Shown: positions 53,979 through 62,864, counted from the stretch's first letter. The stretch: 64,000 bases of DNA from Caldora sp965222765 (GCA_965222765.1 CBDCVG010000035.1:115046-179045); one strand, 5' to 3'. Numbers and translations: made by a program. Notes: generated by a model not told the origin, from the sequence alone.

Positions 53979-55037
53979 ATGAACCTACCCCTAAAGCCCA
54001 TTCTCAACAACTGGGTAGCAGGAAAAACTCCAAAAATAGTGGAATATCAACAGCTAGCAACTGAAGCTTTGGCAGACAAGTCTAGGGCAAAAGCATTTGG
54101 TCTTACACCGCTCAATGTTGAAAAAATCATTCAAGAGCGAACCAGTCTTTTCCAAGCTATTGTTTCTGAAGTTCTCTCCCTACAACCTTTTCACTCTTCT
54201 ACAACTAAACAGCAAGCAATTTTATCCCTTTGGAAGCTCTGGCTTCCCCTAGCAATGCAGTTGGCATCATCTAGGCAAAAGTTGCGTCGTCCTCTGATCC
54301 AGGGGATATTAGGGGGACAGGGAACAGGTAAAACGACCCTAGGAACTGTCCTCAGTGTCATTCTCACTCACCTAGGCTACTGCACTCTCAGTCTTTCGAT
54401 AGATGACATTTACAAAACCTATGAAGAGCGGCAACGCCTCCAAAAAAAAGACCCCCGCCTCATCTGGCGAGGGCCACCAGGAACCCATGATATTGAGCTG
54501 GGTTTACAACTTTTAGAGCAACTGCGTCAGCCAAAGCAACAAGCGCCAATTCTAGTACCTCGCTTTGATAAATCTGCTTGGGGAGGTATTGGTGACCGCA
54601 GTGGAACTGAATTGGTAGAAAATGTTGATATTGTGCTACTTGAAGGTTGGTTTGTTGGGGTTCGACCAATAAATGCAACAGTGTTTGATGGGAATACACC
54701 AGCACCGATTCAAACTCCCGCTGACAAGTTGTTTGCACGGGATATGAATGAGCAGCTACGGGACTATTTACCTTTGTGGAAATATTTGGATCGGCTAATA
54801 GTACTCTATCCAGTTGACTACCGCCTTAGTAAACAGTGGCGACTTCAGGCGGAACGAGAAATGATTGCTACAGGGAAATCCGGCATGAGTGATGCCCAAA
54901 TTAGTGAGTTTGTTGAGTATTTTTGGAAATCTCTTCACCCAGAGTTATTCATCACCCCTCTAACTAGAAATCCTAGTTTGGTAGATTTGGTGGTAGAAAT
55001 TAATCAAGATCATACCCCTGGTGCTGTTTATCAATAG
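53979..55037 (+). CDS. D-glycerate 3-kinase (plant GLYK type)
   Basis: A 352-aa P-loop kinase. GILGGQGTGKTTLG (Walker A, about 110-122), LSIDDIYKTYEERQRL (catalytic/Mg Asp pair), RGPPGTHDIELGLQLL and PRFDKSAWGGIGDR match the plant/cyanobacterial GLYK family, which phosphorylates D-glycerate to 3-phosphoglycerate as the last step of photorespiration. VLLEGWFVG is the Walker-B-like strand. Full length. Single gene behind a short STRR. Confidence 0.95.
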   Translation: MNLPLKPILNNWVAGKTPKIVEYQQLATEALADKSRAKAFGLTPLNVEKIIQERTSLFQAIVSEVLSLQPFHSSTTKQQAILSLWKLWLPLAMQLASSRQKLRRPLIQGILGGQGTGKTTLGTVLSVILTHLGYCTLSLSIDDIYKTYEERQRLQKKDPRLIWRGPPGTHDIELGLQLLEQLRQPKQQAPILVPRFDKSAWGGIGDRSGTELVENVDIVLLEGWFVGVRPINATVFDGNTPAPIQTPADKLFARDMNEQLRDYLPLWKYLDRLIVLYPVDYRLSKQWRLQAEREMIATGKSGMSDAQISEFVEYFWKSLHPELFITPLTRNPSLVDLVVEINQDHTPGAVYQ

Positions 55038-55069
55038 ATAATGGATAATGGATAATTGGTTAATTTGGT

Positions 55070-55118
55070 CTTCCCTCCTGCCTCGGAGCCCTCTGCCTCC
55101 TGCCTTATTTCTTAAAAG
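55070..55118. repeat. Left arm of a ~48-bp inverted repeat bracketing the 7-TM gene
   Basis: CTTCCCTCCTGCCTCGGAGC continuing through CCCTCTGCCTCCTGCCTT-A-TTTCTTAAAAG. It matches the reverse complement of 55917-55965 with essentially one mismatch. The sequence belongs to the GGCAGGAGGCAGA repeat type. Confidence 0.85.
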
Positions 55119-55120
55119 GT

Positions 55121-55897
55121 TCAATCAACAGATAATGTATGCTTGGGTGATCGTTTCAATTCCAACCAAGAGAGGAAGAGAGGCACGGGAATAGCCAAAA
55201 CAAAATATAACTTCGATAGTGATTGAAAGAATACCCGTTGCCCATCATTGTTGAGTAGATCGAGTATTGGATGTCCCAGAGCAGTGGATAGTCCAATTAC
55301 CACATATAAAAATGTAACAGTAAATAATAGGATAAGATATCCAATGGCAAGTGGTCGGTTGTTTTTGAAGGGCAGTGCCTTCATTGCATAAAAATAGAGG
55401 ACATTCTCGAAAGCCACCAAAAATAAAAGAATCTGAAAGCCCACATAAGGAAGATAATGATTTAAGAAGTTGACTTCCGGGCTCCAGACAAACACAATTC
55501 TGAACCAGGCTGTCAGTAACATTTCAATGGGTAAGAGAATTGCGGCGATAAAAAAGGTATACCCTGGAGCTTTCTTTTCGCGATAGGCATCTTGGATTCT
55601 TAAAAAATTGAACACGACATAGAGGAGAAAAGGAATCTCCCAAAATGGCAAAAGCATGGCCGAAATAGTTCTACTTGGCTCATGATCCAACACATTGCAG
55701 GCATGATTAAATCCAAATAGTTTATAGATTGCTGTGGTGTGGGGATCAACCTCAACCAATGTTGCGGTCACAATATATCCCACAGACAGCATAATGATTA
55801 GCGCGATATACGCAATAATCCTGAGGATTTCTGGATTAAACGTCAAAGTAAAAGCATAGTTTAGCGTTTTATTATGAGTGGAATTTTCGACATTCAT
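55121..55897 (-). CDS. Seven-transmembrane membrane protein of unknown function
   Basis: About 258 aa from the ATG at 55897 (MNVENSTHNK); a frame extension to 55975 lies in a repeat and is not favoured. Hydrophobic segments occur near residues 20-45, 75-95, 108-128, 133-150, 155-175, 182-202 and 220-245, with short loops. A Cys/His-containing early loop (FGFNHACNVLDHEPSR) is the only distinctive motif. No family is recognised. The gene lies exactly between the two arms of a 48-bp inverted repeat, suggesting transfer as a cassette or recurrent inversion. Confidence 0.75.
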   Translation of the reverse strand: MNVENSTHNKTLNYAFTLTFNPEILRIIAYIALIIMLSVGYIVTATLVEVDPHTTAIYKLFGFNHACNVLDHEPSRTISAMLLPFWEIPFLLYVVFNFLRIQDAYREKKAPGYTFFIAAILLPIEMLLTAWFRIVFVWSPEVNFLNHYLPYVGFQILLFLVAFENVLYFYAMKALPFKNNRPLAIGYLILLFTVTFLYVVIGLSTALGHPILDLLNNDGQRVFFQSLSKLYFVLAIPVPLFLSWLELKRSPKHTLSVD

Positions 55898-55916
55898 ATT
55901 TGTTTGGTCTCTATAA

Positions 55917-55965
55917 CTTTTAAGAAACAAGGCAGGAGGCAGAGGGCTCCGAGGCAGGAGGGAAG
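55917..55965. repeat. Right arm of the ~48-bp inverted repeat
   Basis: Inverted partner of 55070-55118, ending in GAGGCAGGAGGGAAG. It overlaps the frame extension upstream of the 7-TM gene start. Confidence 0.85.
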
Positions 55966-56180
55966 AGGATTTCACCTTGTTTTTTTATGGGTTGCGGATG
56001 CAATCACGTCCGTGGGACGCTCAGATCTTACACCAGTACATAAATACTTAATAATGCAAGTCAGAAGAATCAATTTTAGTACGGAAACAGTCAAATCTTA
56101 TCACTGGTTACAGGTAGAGCGTGGGATTTCTCTCGTGCCTGTTAGAATGGAAAGGTTGTCAAAAATTTAGAACCTACCCC

Positions 56181-56354
56181 ATGGCTGTACCTAAGAAGAA
56201 AACTTCAAAATCCAAGCGAAACAAACGTAAAGCTACCTGGAAGCGCAAGGCAACACTAGAAGCACAAAAGGCTCTTTCTCTGGGTAAAGCTGTCTTAAGT
56301 GGACGTTCTACTTTTGTCTATCCTACTCCTGATGATGAGGACGAAAATAGCTGA
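56181..56354 (+). CDS. rpmF: 50S ribosomal protein L32
   Basis: 57 aa from the ATG at 56181: AVPKKKTSKSKRNKRKATWKRKATLEAQKAL is the characteristic N-terminus, followed by a short acidic cyanobacterial tail (TPDDEDENS). The Zn-binding Cys residues of some L32 proteins are absent, as is normal in cyanobacteria. The sulfite-oxidase-like gene follows by 39 bp. Confidence 0.97.
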   Translation: MAVPKKKTSKSKRNKRKATWKRKATLEAQKALSLGKAVLSGRSTFVYPTPDDEDENS

Positions 56355-56393
56355 AACTCAACTCTAGACTGAACAACCTTCTCTACGGAAACC

Positions 56394-56984
56394 ATGATCG
56401 GAAAATTTTTCCGTAAACCAAAAGCAGAAGAAAGCGATCGCGTTCCTCCTGGTCAATATTTGGCAAAAGGCTTTCCCGTACTCACCTACGGCGATACTCC
56501 CAAAATTACCATAGATGACTGGGAATTGCGCGTCTGGGGCTTAGCTACAGAAAAGACCTTTAGCTGGTCAGATTTCATGGCAATGCCCCAACATAATTTT
56601 ACTAAGGATTTCCATTGTGTGACGCGCTGGACTAAACTGGATGTCCAATGGACTGGTATTAAAGTCACCGACTTGATGAGCCAGCTGAAGCTTGACCCCA
56701 AAGCTAGCCACGTTATGGCACACTGCTATGGCGGCTACACTACTAATCTGCCTCTAGAAGAATTTGTGCAGGAAGAAAACTTCTTTGCTCATACCTTTTT
56801 TGGAGAACCATTACCCGAAAAACATGGTGGTCCGATGCGATTAGTCATTCCCCACCTTTATGCTTGGAAAAGTGCTAAGTGGATCAACGGTTTAGAATTC
56901 TTGGACTATGACGAATTAGGTTTCTGGGAGTGTAACGGTTATCATCATCGAGGCGAGCCTTGGGCAGAAGAACGTTACAGTTAG
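56394..56984 (+). CDS. Sulfite-oxidase-like molybdopterin oxidoreductase
   Basis: A 196-aa protein of the sulfite oxidase molybdopterin fold without a heme or dimerisation domain. VPPGQYLAKGFPVLTYG, FHCVTRWTKLDVQWTGIKVTDLM (the Cys ligand of Mo, about residue 75), HCYGGYTTNLPLEEF, LPEKHGGPMRLVIPHLYAWKSAKWI and the GFWECNGYHHRGEPWAEERY end are conserved. There is no signal peptide, so it is cytoplasmic unlike the Tat-exported MsrP. The substrate is unknown. Confidence 0.93.
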   Translation: MIGKFFRKPKAEESDRVPPGQYLAKGFPVLTYGDTPKITIDDWELRVWGLATEKTFSWSDFMAMPQHNFTKDFHCVTRWTKLDVQWTGIKVTDLMSQLKLDPKASHVMAHCYGGYTTNLPLEEFVQEENFFAHTFFGEPLPEKHGGPMRLVIPHLYAWKSAKWINGLEFLDYDELGFWECNGYHHRGEPWAEERYS

Positions 56985-57078
56985 AAATGAAGATTTAACA
57001 ACTTTTCAATCTGTAGACATTTTGGGTCACAGTGGAAGACCTGAGCTATCAACTACACTAATACGGATGGAAGCAACA

Positions 57079-57270
57079 TCATTGACTCACCAATTCTCGC
57101 GATTGTTGCTTGACTTGACCCGACTTAGTAGCTTGTTGCAGTTGAATCAAAGCATCTATGTCTTCTATATCATAGCGAACTGCAAACAGTTCTTTGAGTT
57201 GTTCTTCTGTTTCTAAGGTTAGGTAACCGTTTTGGATAACCTGATTAACAATCTCGCTAATCATAGACAT
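57079..57270 (-). CDS. Small conserved cyanobacterial protein
   Basis: A 63-aa protein (MSMISEIVNQVIQNGYLTLETEEQLKELFAVRYDIEDIDALIQLQQATKSGQVKQQSRE). It is helical and acidic, and I recognise it as a common cyanobacterial short protein of unknown function that occurs in many copies per genome. A purine-rich AAGGAGAGG ribosome site lies just upstream of the start. No domain is assignable. Confidence 0.8.
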   Translation of the reverse strand: MSMISEIVNQVIQNGYLTLETEEQLKELFAVRYDIEDIDALIQLQQATKSGQVKQQSRELVSQ

Positions 57271-57540
57271 AACCTCTCCTTTGCTTCTTATATTCCTTAT
57301 TTTCAGTATCTGATTTTTCCTTTCAAGTTTCTGTGAGAGTTACCATTACAAGCTGTGATAACTTATTAGACCTTACGTGAGCAGGCATAAAGACGTTGTG
57401 TGATATGTGTCACTGGTAGAATAGTTATTCCAGCTTGACGAAGTAGAATGTCGTCTTTGATACAAGGGAACAGGGAAAGGTTAATGAAAAGATTACAAAA
57501 ACAAGGTTTTCAATGAGTTATGACAAATCAATTGGGAAGA

Positions 57541-58095
57541 TTAAAGACAGAAGATAGCGTTTTCAAGAAGAAGCACTGCTTTTTCTAAGTCATCGTTGAC
57601 AATTTGCAAATCGAATTCATCTGCTGCCTCAAGTTCGGCTTTGGCAGTCTGTAGACGTTGAAAAATTGCTTCCTCTCCATCTTTTCCACGACTGCGAATC
57701 CGCCGCTCTAATTCCTCAAAACTTGGAGGTTCAATGAAAATCCGCAGAGCATTAGGGAAGGTTTTGTTAATTTGCCTTGCTCCAAGGACTTCAATTTCTA
57801 AAATCACTGAGTGACCACATTGAATTTGCTGCTTGACTGGTAAGCTAGGGGTCCCATAATAATTACCAGCATACTCAGCCCACTCCAGCAACTCCTGTGC
57901 CGCCACCATTTGTTCAAACTTGTCACTACTGACAAAATAATAGTCCTTACTGTCAACTTCCCCAGGACGGGGTTGACGTGTAGTCGCGGAGACAGAAAGG
58001 TAAAGTTCTGGATGCTGCTTGAGCAGCAATCGTAGTAAAGTTCCTTTACCCACACCACTAGGTCCGGTCAATACAATGAGTCTACCTGTTTGCAT
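57541..58095 (-). CDS. gmk: Guanylate kinase
   Basis: 184 aa from the ATG at 58095; a TTG 21 bases upstream is unlikely. P-loop TGPSGVGKGTL, then SVSATTRQPRPGEVDSKDYYFVS (GMP-binding), EWAEYAGNYYGT and IEVLGARQI, R-x2-RGKDGEE lid. It makes GDP from GMP. remA lies 21 bp upstream and both are on the minus strand, a conserved pair also known in Firmicutes. Confidence 0.97.
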   Translation of the reverse strand: MQTGRLIVLTGPSGVGKGTLLRLLLKQHPELYLSVSATTRQPRPGEVDSKDYYFVSSDKFEQMVAAQELLEWAEYAGNYYGTPSLPVKQQIQCGHSVILEIEVLGARQINKTFPNALRIFIEPPSFEELERRIRSRGKDGEEAIFQRLQTAKAELEAADEFDLQIVNDDLEKAVLLLENAIFCL

Positions 58096-58116
58096 ATGAA
58101 TGAACGTAAGGCTCAA

Positions 58117-58380
58117 TTAATTATTACTGTGAGTATCTTTACTGATTACGAAACGATGAGCAACAGTTTCTGGCTGAATTGCAGAAAGAATGACATGACT
58201 TGAATCAGTAATAATCACCGCTCTAGTACGACGCCCATAGGTAGCATCAATTAACTGCCCGCGATCGCGGGCCTCAGTGATGATACGCTTGATAGGGGCA
58301 GACTCTGGAGAAACAATTGCAACGACTCGGTTAGCCGAGACAATGTTACCAAAACCGATATTGATCAGCTGAATATCCAT
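58117..58380 (-). CDS. remA: RemA/DUF370 family DNA-binding regulator
   Basis: 87 aa from the ATG at 58380 (MDIQLINIGFGNIVSANRVVAIVSPESAPIKRIITEARDRGQLIDATYGRRTRAVIITDSSHVILSAIQPETVAHRF). This is the full RemA fold; in Bacillus RemA is an octameric ring activator of matrix genes. The Arg residues of the DNA-binding surface (KRIITEARDRG, GRRTRA) are present. It is followed by gmk. Its role in cyanobacteria is not established. Confidence 0.95.
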   Translation of the reverse strand: MDIQLINIGFGNIVSANRVVAIVSPESAPIKRIITEARDRGQLIDATYGRRTRAVIITDSSHVILSAIQPETVAHRFVISKDTHSNN

Positions 58381-58574
58381 AAAAACTGGTGGCAATAGGC
58401 GAATTAAGAGGGATTTGAGAAATTCAGATTTATCCTCATGTTATCTACTAGCCATACTTTTTGAACATTTCGATAGATTCGGTAGCGATAGTTTCGTCTC
58501 AGTATTTGAGCATTATAAAAGTTTACTGGAAACAAGGAGAACCAGGAGGATGGGCGTGAAGAGGGGGCTTTTCT

Positions 58575-60495
58575 ATGCAAACAGTTGACTTTACTACCCT
58601 AACAGCTGCTTGCTGTGAGCTGCGTGCTGATTGGATACCAGCACGTACTGAACAAGTTTATCAACTAGATCGCTACACAATTGCTCTGAGCTTGCGTACC
58701 CTCAAAAGTAGGGGTTGGTTGACAATTTCCTGGCATCCTCAATTCGCCAGAATTTGCATTGGTGATCCCCCTCCCCGTTTACCGGATACCTTTACCTTCA
58801 GTGATCAACTACGGCATCAATTAGGTGGTTTTGCCTTAGTAGCAATTGAAGCGATTGCACCTTGGGAGCGGGTACTAGACTTACAGTTTGCTCAACGTCC
58901 AGGAGAAGCAGCTATCTGGCATTTATATGTAGAAATTATGGGCAAATACAGTAATGTCATCCTCACTAGTGCTGACAATCAGATTGTTACTGCTGCTCAT
59001 CAGGTTGGTTCTCAGCAATCTAGCATCCGTTCGATTCAAACTGGCCAACCCTATGAACCCCCACCATCTCTTACTGGTACATTCCCCAAATTAAGCGAAT
59101 CCCAACAGCGCTGGCAAGAACGAGTCACTTTAGTGCCAGGAGCCCTGCAACGTCAACTAGTCAAAAGTTACCGAGGTTTGAGTCCAGCCTTAGTGCGTTC
59201 AATGGTACAAGCTGCTGGTCTCAATCCTAACCAATCCACCGAAGACCTCACAACCTCCGACTGGCAACAATTATTTTTGTGCTGGCAACAATGGCTACAA
59301 ACTTTGGTAACGGAGATGGGAGAGATGGGGAAATGGAGTGATTGGGGAGACAAGGAAAACGAGGAGTACAGAGAAAAAATCCCGATTCCCAAACAACAAA
59401 CAACAAACAACAAACAACAAACAACAAACAACAAACAACAAACAACAAACAACAAACAACAAACAACAAACAACAAAAGACAATCAATTTCAACCGGGCT
59501 GGACAGATAAGGGATACACTGTAATCGGCTGGGGCATGGTTAAGCCAGCTGATAACGTCCAAATTTTACTCAATGAGTATTACACCGCTGAGCTGAATCA
59601 CCAAGAGTTTGCTCGTTTGCATCACCAACTAAGTCAAAAGTTAAGCAATCTCCTCGATAAATTAAGTCAAAAAGCTTCTACTTTTGCAACTCGTTTGCAA
59701 CAATCTGATAAAGCAGACGAGCACCGACAACAAGCGGATTTGTTGATGGCATATCTGCACAATTGGCAACCCGGAATGAAGAGTATTATCCTACCAGACT
59801 TTGAGACTAACCAGCCAGTCAAGATTCCTTTAAATCCTACTCAAAATGCCATCCAAAATGCCCAATCCCTCTACAAACTCAATCAAAAACTCAAACGAGC
59901 TCGCTATGCTGTTGAGCCATTACTCAAAGCAGTACAAGAGGAAATTCTTTATCTAGAGCAGGTAAAGGCATTTTTGAAAATATCAGATATCTATAATGCT
60001 CCAGAAGACTTACAGACACTACAGGAAATCCGTGCAGAATTAGTTGAGCAAAATTATCTAGATGCTCCAAAACAACCAAGTCGTGCTCAAACCAATATCT
60101 CTAAGCCATATAAATATCCAACACCCAGCGGATTTGAATTGTTTATTGGTCGCAACAATCGCCAAAACGATCAGTTAACCTTCCGTATGGCTGGAGATTA
60201 CGACATCTGGTTTCATACTCAAGAGATTCCTGGTAGCCATGTCCTACTTCGCTTACAGCCAGGAGCTATTCCTGAGCAATCAGATTTGCAGCTTGCTGCC
60301 GATTTTGCAGCCTACTACTCTCAGGGAAGTCAGAGTGAGCAGGTGCCAGTTGTCTATACGGAACCAAAGCATGTTTACAAGCCAAAGGGCGCTAAACCAG
60401 GCATGGCAGTTTACAAAAAAGAGCGGATTCTTTGGGGACATCCTCAAAAAGTTGGCGAATACAAGTTGAGAATTGCTTCTTCAAAAAAAATGTAA
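58575..60495 (+). CDS. rqcH: NFACT family protein (RqcH/Rqc2/FbpA), frame broken by an internal heptanucleotide repeat
   Basis: Frames 58575-59510 and 59338-60495 make one protein. The first has the NFACT-N domain (MQTVDFTTLTAACCELRADWIPARTEQVYQLDRYTIALSLR; AIWHLYVEIMGKYSNVILT). The second has WTDKGYTVIGWGMVKPADNVQILLNEYY, the coiled coils and the NFACT-R core (FELFIGRNNRQNDQLTFRMAGDYDIWFHTQEIPGSHVLLRL). RqcH binds stalled 50S-peptidyl-tRNA and adds Ala tails to nascent chains. Between them, in the variable linker, lie twelve AAACAAC units (59391-59474). The upstream and downstream frames differ by one, so 11 units (or 14) would give a single frame of about 639 aa. Confidence 0.92.
59391..59474. 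repeat. (AAACAAC)12 tandem heptanucleotide array inside the NFACT gene
   Basis: Twelve perfect copies of the 7-mer AAACAAC followed by a partial AAA. Unit length is not a multiple of three, so each gain or loss of one unit shifts the frame. Three frames stay open through the array ([21 protein letters not shown]). Confidence 0.97.
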
Positions 60496-60620
60496 ATTTT
60501 GGTAACAAAAAAATGGTATTCTTTGTTACGATACATTTAGTAGGGATTTAATAGCTGCCGATTTGGGAACGCGCAGTTTGGATTTCCTTGAGTTGAAAAG
60601 ACAAACTAATCGATATCACA

Positions 60621-60655
60621 AAAAAGACCAACTGTCAAAGCAGTTGGTCTTTTTG
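60621..60655. terminator. Intrinsic terminator, usable in both directions
   Basis: AAAAAGACCAACTG-TCAAAG-CAGTTGGTCTTTTTG: a perfect 9-bp GC-containing stem with six-base loop, flanked by A5 and T5. It lies between the convergent NFACT and cNMP-binding genes and can serve both. Confidence 0.92.
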
Positions 60656-60712
60656 CTTCAAAAGCATTATTATTAATTCAAACGACCTTAGAGATGGTTT
60701 GCTCTTTTGCAT

Positions 60713-61054
60713 TCATTTACGCAAGCGGTCGGCTAGTACCTGCATCACTTGAAGAGGGAAGTATGGATGCTGTTGAACGAGTATCGTAAAGCGCTTTTTG
60801 TCAATAGGTACAAGCGTGCAGTCGGATTTTGTAACCGCAGTTGCACTTCTTAAATCGGTGTCAATCAATGCCATCTCACCAACGAGTTCATCGGAGCCTG
60901 CTGTTTCAATGATGTGCTCTCCGAGCAAGATATTAACTTCTCCCTCTTGAATGATGTACATACAGTCACCAGTTTCTCCAGCCTTAAAGATAGTTGTGCC
61001 AGCGGGGAAAAACTTACTATCAGGATCGTTCTTAAAAAGAGTAAATTTCTTCAT
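60713..61054 (-). CDS. Cyclic-nucleotide-binding domain protein (stand-alone)
   Basis: 113 aa from the ATG at 61054, chosen because TTAAAGGAG sits about 9 bases upstream. A single Crp-like cNMP-binding barrel: FFPAGTTIFKAGETGDCMYIIQEGEVNILLG, then SDELVGEMALIDTDLRSATAVTKSDC (the phosphate-binding cassette GEMALID..RSAT is canonical, with Glu and Arg), then the C-helix IDKKRFTILVQQHPYFPLQVMQVLADRLRK. No HTH or kinase follows. It may be an adaptor answering the adenylate cyclase pathway; that link is an inference. Confidence 0.92.
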   Translation of the reverse strand: MKKFTLFKNDPDSKFFPAGTTIFKAGETGDCMYIIQEGEVNILLGEHIIETAGSDELVGEMALIDTDLRSATAVTKSDCTLVPIDKKRFTILVQQHPYFPLQVMQVLADRLRK

Positions 61055-61157
61055 TGTGAATGGAACTCCTTTAACTAATCTAAACTCCAGTTCACCAACT
61101 TTCAATCTTACTCTGCTAAGCTGAGCATTGGATCCTCGACCCTAACTTGAGATAAAG

Positions 61158-61610
61158 ATGCTGACAATAGTTGTAATTATCAACGTGTCAATATCCCTAC
61201 TTTTTCTATACATAGCTTGGCAATTAAAGAAGTGGGGCAGGAAGCTTGGAGCAGTCGCCGATTCGGTCACCGCAGCGGAGCGCAGTACCTATAAACTATT
61301 ACACAATGCCCCAAAATCGATTTATAAAGGGCAAGTAGGCATCACAGGACTCAGAGGACGTTATCAGAAGCTAGGAAAAGTTTATTACCAAATAGAGTTT
61401 CAGTTGCAACAAATTCGGCAAATTTTGCTTCTGTTGAACCTGGCACAAAAATTGTTGCACCCTAGGTTTCCCCGTTCGACTATCCTACCCTCAGGACAAG
61501 CTAAAGGCAAAAACCAAGGCAATGCAATTAAAGGAAAATATACAATATCAGCCAAGGGAACTCGCTCGGGAAGGTTACCACGTCCACAATACCATCACAG
61601 AAATAGATAA
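61158..61610 (+). CDS. Hypothetical membrane-anchored protein
   Basis: A 150-aa protein. One N-terminal transmembrane segment (LTIVVIINVSISLLFLYIAWQL), then an amphipathic helix (VADSVTAAERSTYKLLHNAPKSIYKGQVGITGLRGRY). A second hydrophobic stretch follows (QIEFQLQQIRQILLLLNLAQKLL), then a basic, repeat-like C-terminus. It starts a same-strand run with the YtxH and DUF948 genes, which suggests a common membrane complex. No catalytic motif is visible. Confidence 0.75.
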   Translation: MLTIVVIINVSISLLFLYIAWQLKKWGRKLGAVADSVTAAERSTYKLLHNAPKSIYKGQVGITGLRGRYQKLGKVYYQIEFQLQQIRQILLLLNLAQKLLHPRFPRSTILPSGQAKGKNQGNAIKGKYTISAKGTRSGRLPRPQYHHRNR

Positions 61611-61848
61611 ATTTCCCGTTTTGAGAAAGCTGGGGAAGAAAGACCCACCCAATAATAATGGGGGTAGAATAGGCAGGTTTAACATGAGTAAGTAGAGTAG
61701 GACGAGTTGCGCTCAATTTTAAACCTGTTGAGTGGTTAAGTCTCGTCACTCCCAGGTAGAATCAGGAAGAAAGCGCAATTACTGGTTCCTTCTGTACAGA
61801 AATGTCCGGTTTTGGGTAAGTCTTTTGTAACGGATAACAGACCAGAAG

Positions 61849-62202
61849 ATGTCAAATAAAAGTGCTGGATCATTTATTGGTGGCCTCCTGTTGGGTAGCG
61901 CTATCGGAACCATTACTGGTTTACTGATTGCTCCCCGCACTGGTCGAGATACGCGGCAGCTGTTGAAGAAATCAGCAGATGCCCTACCAGAGTTAGCTGA
62001 AGATCTATCAACCACCTTGCAACTTCAAGCAGACCGTCTTTCAGAATCAGCAGTGCGTAATTGGGATGGCACACTAACTCGATTGCGAGAAGCGATCGCA
62101 GCTGGTATTGAGGCTTCGGGGAAAGCAAGTTTAGAACTTCAACAACCCGAACCGGAAGTGACCACTAAATCAACTTCTTCAGTTTCTGAACATAATCTGT
62201 AG
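61849..62202 (+). CDS. YtxH domain-containing protein
   Basis: A 117-aa protein. The YtxH signature is AGSFIGGLLLGSAIGTITGLLIAPRTGRDTRQLLKKSADAL: a Gly-rich transmembrane helix followed by a basic helix. The rest is an amphipathic coiled coil (LSTTLQLQADRLSESAVRNWDGTLTRLREAIAAGI). This family is often stress-related and membrane-bound, without known activity. It precedes the DUF948 gene by 11 bp, clearly an operon. Confidence 0.9.
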   Translation: MSNKSAGSFIGGLLLGSAIGTITGLLIAPRTGRDTRQLLKKSADALPELAEDLSTTLQLQADRLSESAVRNWDGTLTRLREAIAAGIEASGKASLELQQPEPEVTTKSTSSVSEHNL

Positions 62203-62213
62203 GCGACCTACTG

Positions 62214-62816
62214 GTGATTGACCCTTTATTTGTGCTAGGACTGTCCATCCTACTAATGGCAGTCAGCTTAATTATTCTTGTGTTAGCTTTCCTGCCTGTT
62301 TTGAAGGAATTAGGACGGGCAGCTCGCAGTGTAGAACAATTAGCAGATACCCTTAAACGGGAGTTGCCCCCCACCCTTGAAGCAATCCGCCTTACGGGTT
62401 TGGAAATTAGTGACTTGACCAATGATGTTAGTGAAGGGGTTAATAGCGCTACTCAAGTGGTTAAACAAGTTGATCAAAGTGTTAGTGGCGCAACTAAACA
62501 AGCCAAAAAGTTTCAGTCTAAGACCCGTGGTGTACTTGCAGGTGTCAAAGCAGCATGGAAAACATGGAGGCGTCCTTTATCTAGGCGCAGAGGAATTGAT
62601 CGTCTACCACTTTCTCAAAGAAGAGCTCTAGAGCTACAAGCAAGTGAAGCTGCTTCGATGACTGAACTATCCTTACTTGGTAAGGATTACCAAGAGGACA
62701 TTGAAGTTCAAGATGCAGCTCTTTCTACTCATCAAGCTTCCTCCTCAAGTGTCAAAGATGATTCTTTTTCACCGAGACAATACCAAGATTTAGAACAGCC
62801 AGATGAAAGTCTTTAG
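62214..62816 (+). CDS. DUF948-type membrane coiled-coil protein
   Basis: A 200-aa protein, GTG start at 62214. One N-terminal transmembrane segment (LFVLGLSILLMAVSLIILVLAFLPVL) followed by a long helix (ELGRAARSVEQLADTLKRELPPTLEAIRLTGLEISDLTNDVSEGVNSATQVVKQVDQSVSGATKQ), the DUF948 pattern. A polar Ser-rich C-terminus ends it. With YtxH it may form a membrane-peripheral assembly. The stop codon runs into an STRR. Confidence 0.85.
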   Translation: MIDPLFVLGLSILLMAVSLIILVLAFLPVLKELGRAARSVEQLADTLKRELPPTLEAIRLTGLEISDLTNDVSEGVNSATQVVKQVDQSVSGATKQAKKFQSKTRGVLAGVKAAWKTWRRPLSRRRGIDRLPLSQRRALELQASEAASMTELSLLGKDYQEDIEVQDAALSTHQASSSSVKDDSFSPRQYQDLEQPDESL

Positions 62817-62864
62817 TCATTTGTCATTTGTCATTTGTCATTTGTCATTTGTTATTTGTTATTT
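62816..62864. repeat. GTCATTT/GTTATTT heptad STRR
   Basis: Four GTCATTT units then two GTTATTT units, directly between the DUF948 stop and the start of the next small gene. Confidence 0.9.

Noticed and set aside
55874..56170. 98-aa plus-strand frame upstream of rpmF
   Set aside because: Crosses the inverted repeat arm and has no recognisable features.
59391..59474. Regularly spaced repeats that could be taken for a CRISPR array
   Set aside because: The units are 7 nt and contiguous with no spacers; it is an STRR.
59168..59562. Three overlapping minus-strand frames over the NFACT repeat (FVVCCLL repeats)
   Set aside because: They are antisense translations of the AAACAAC array, low complexity, opposite to a recognised gene.
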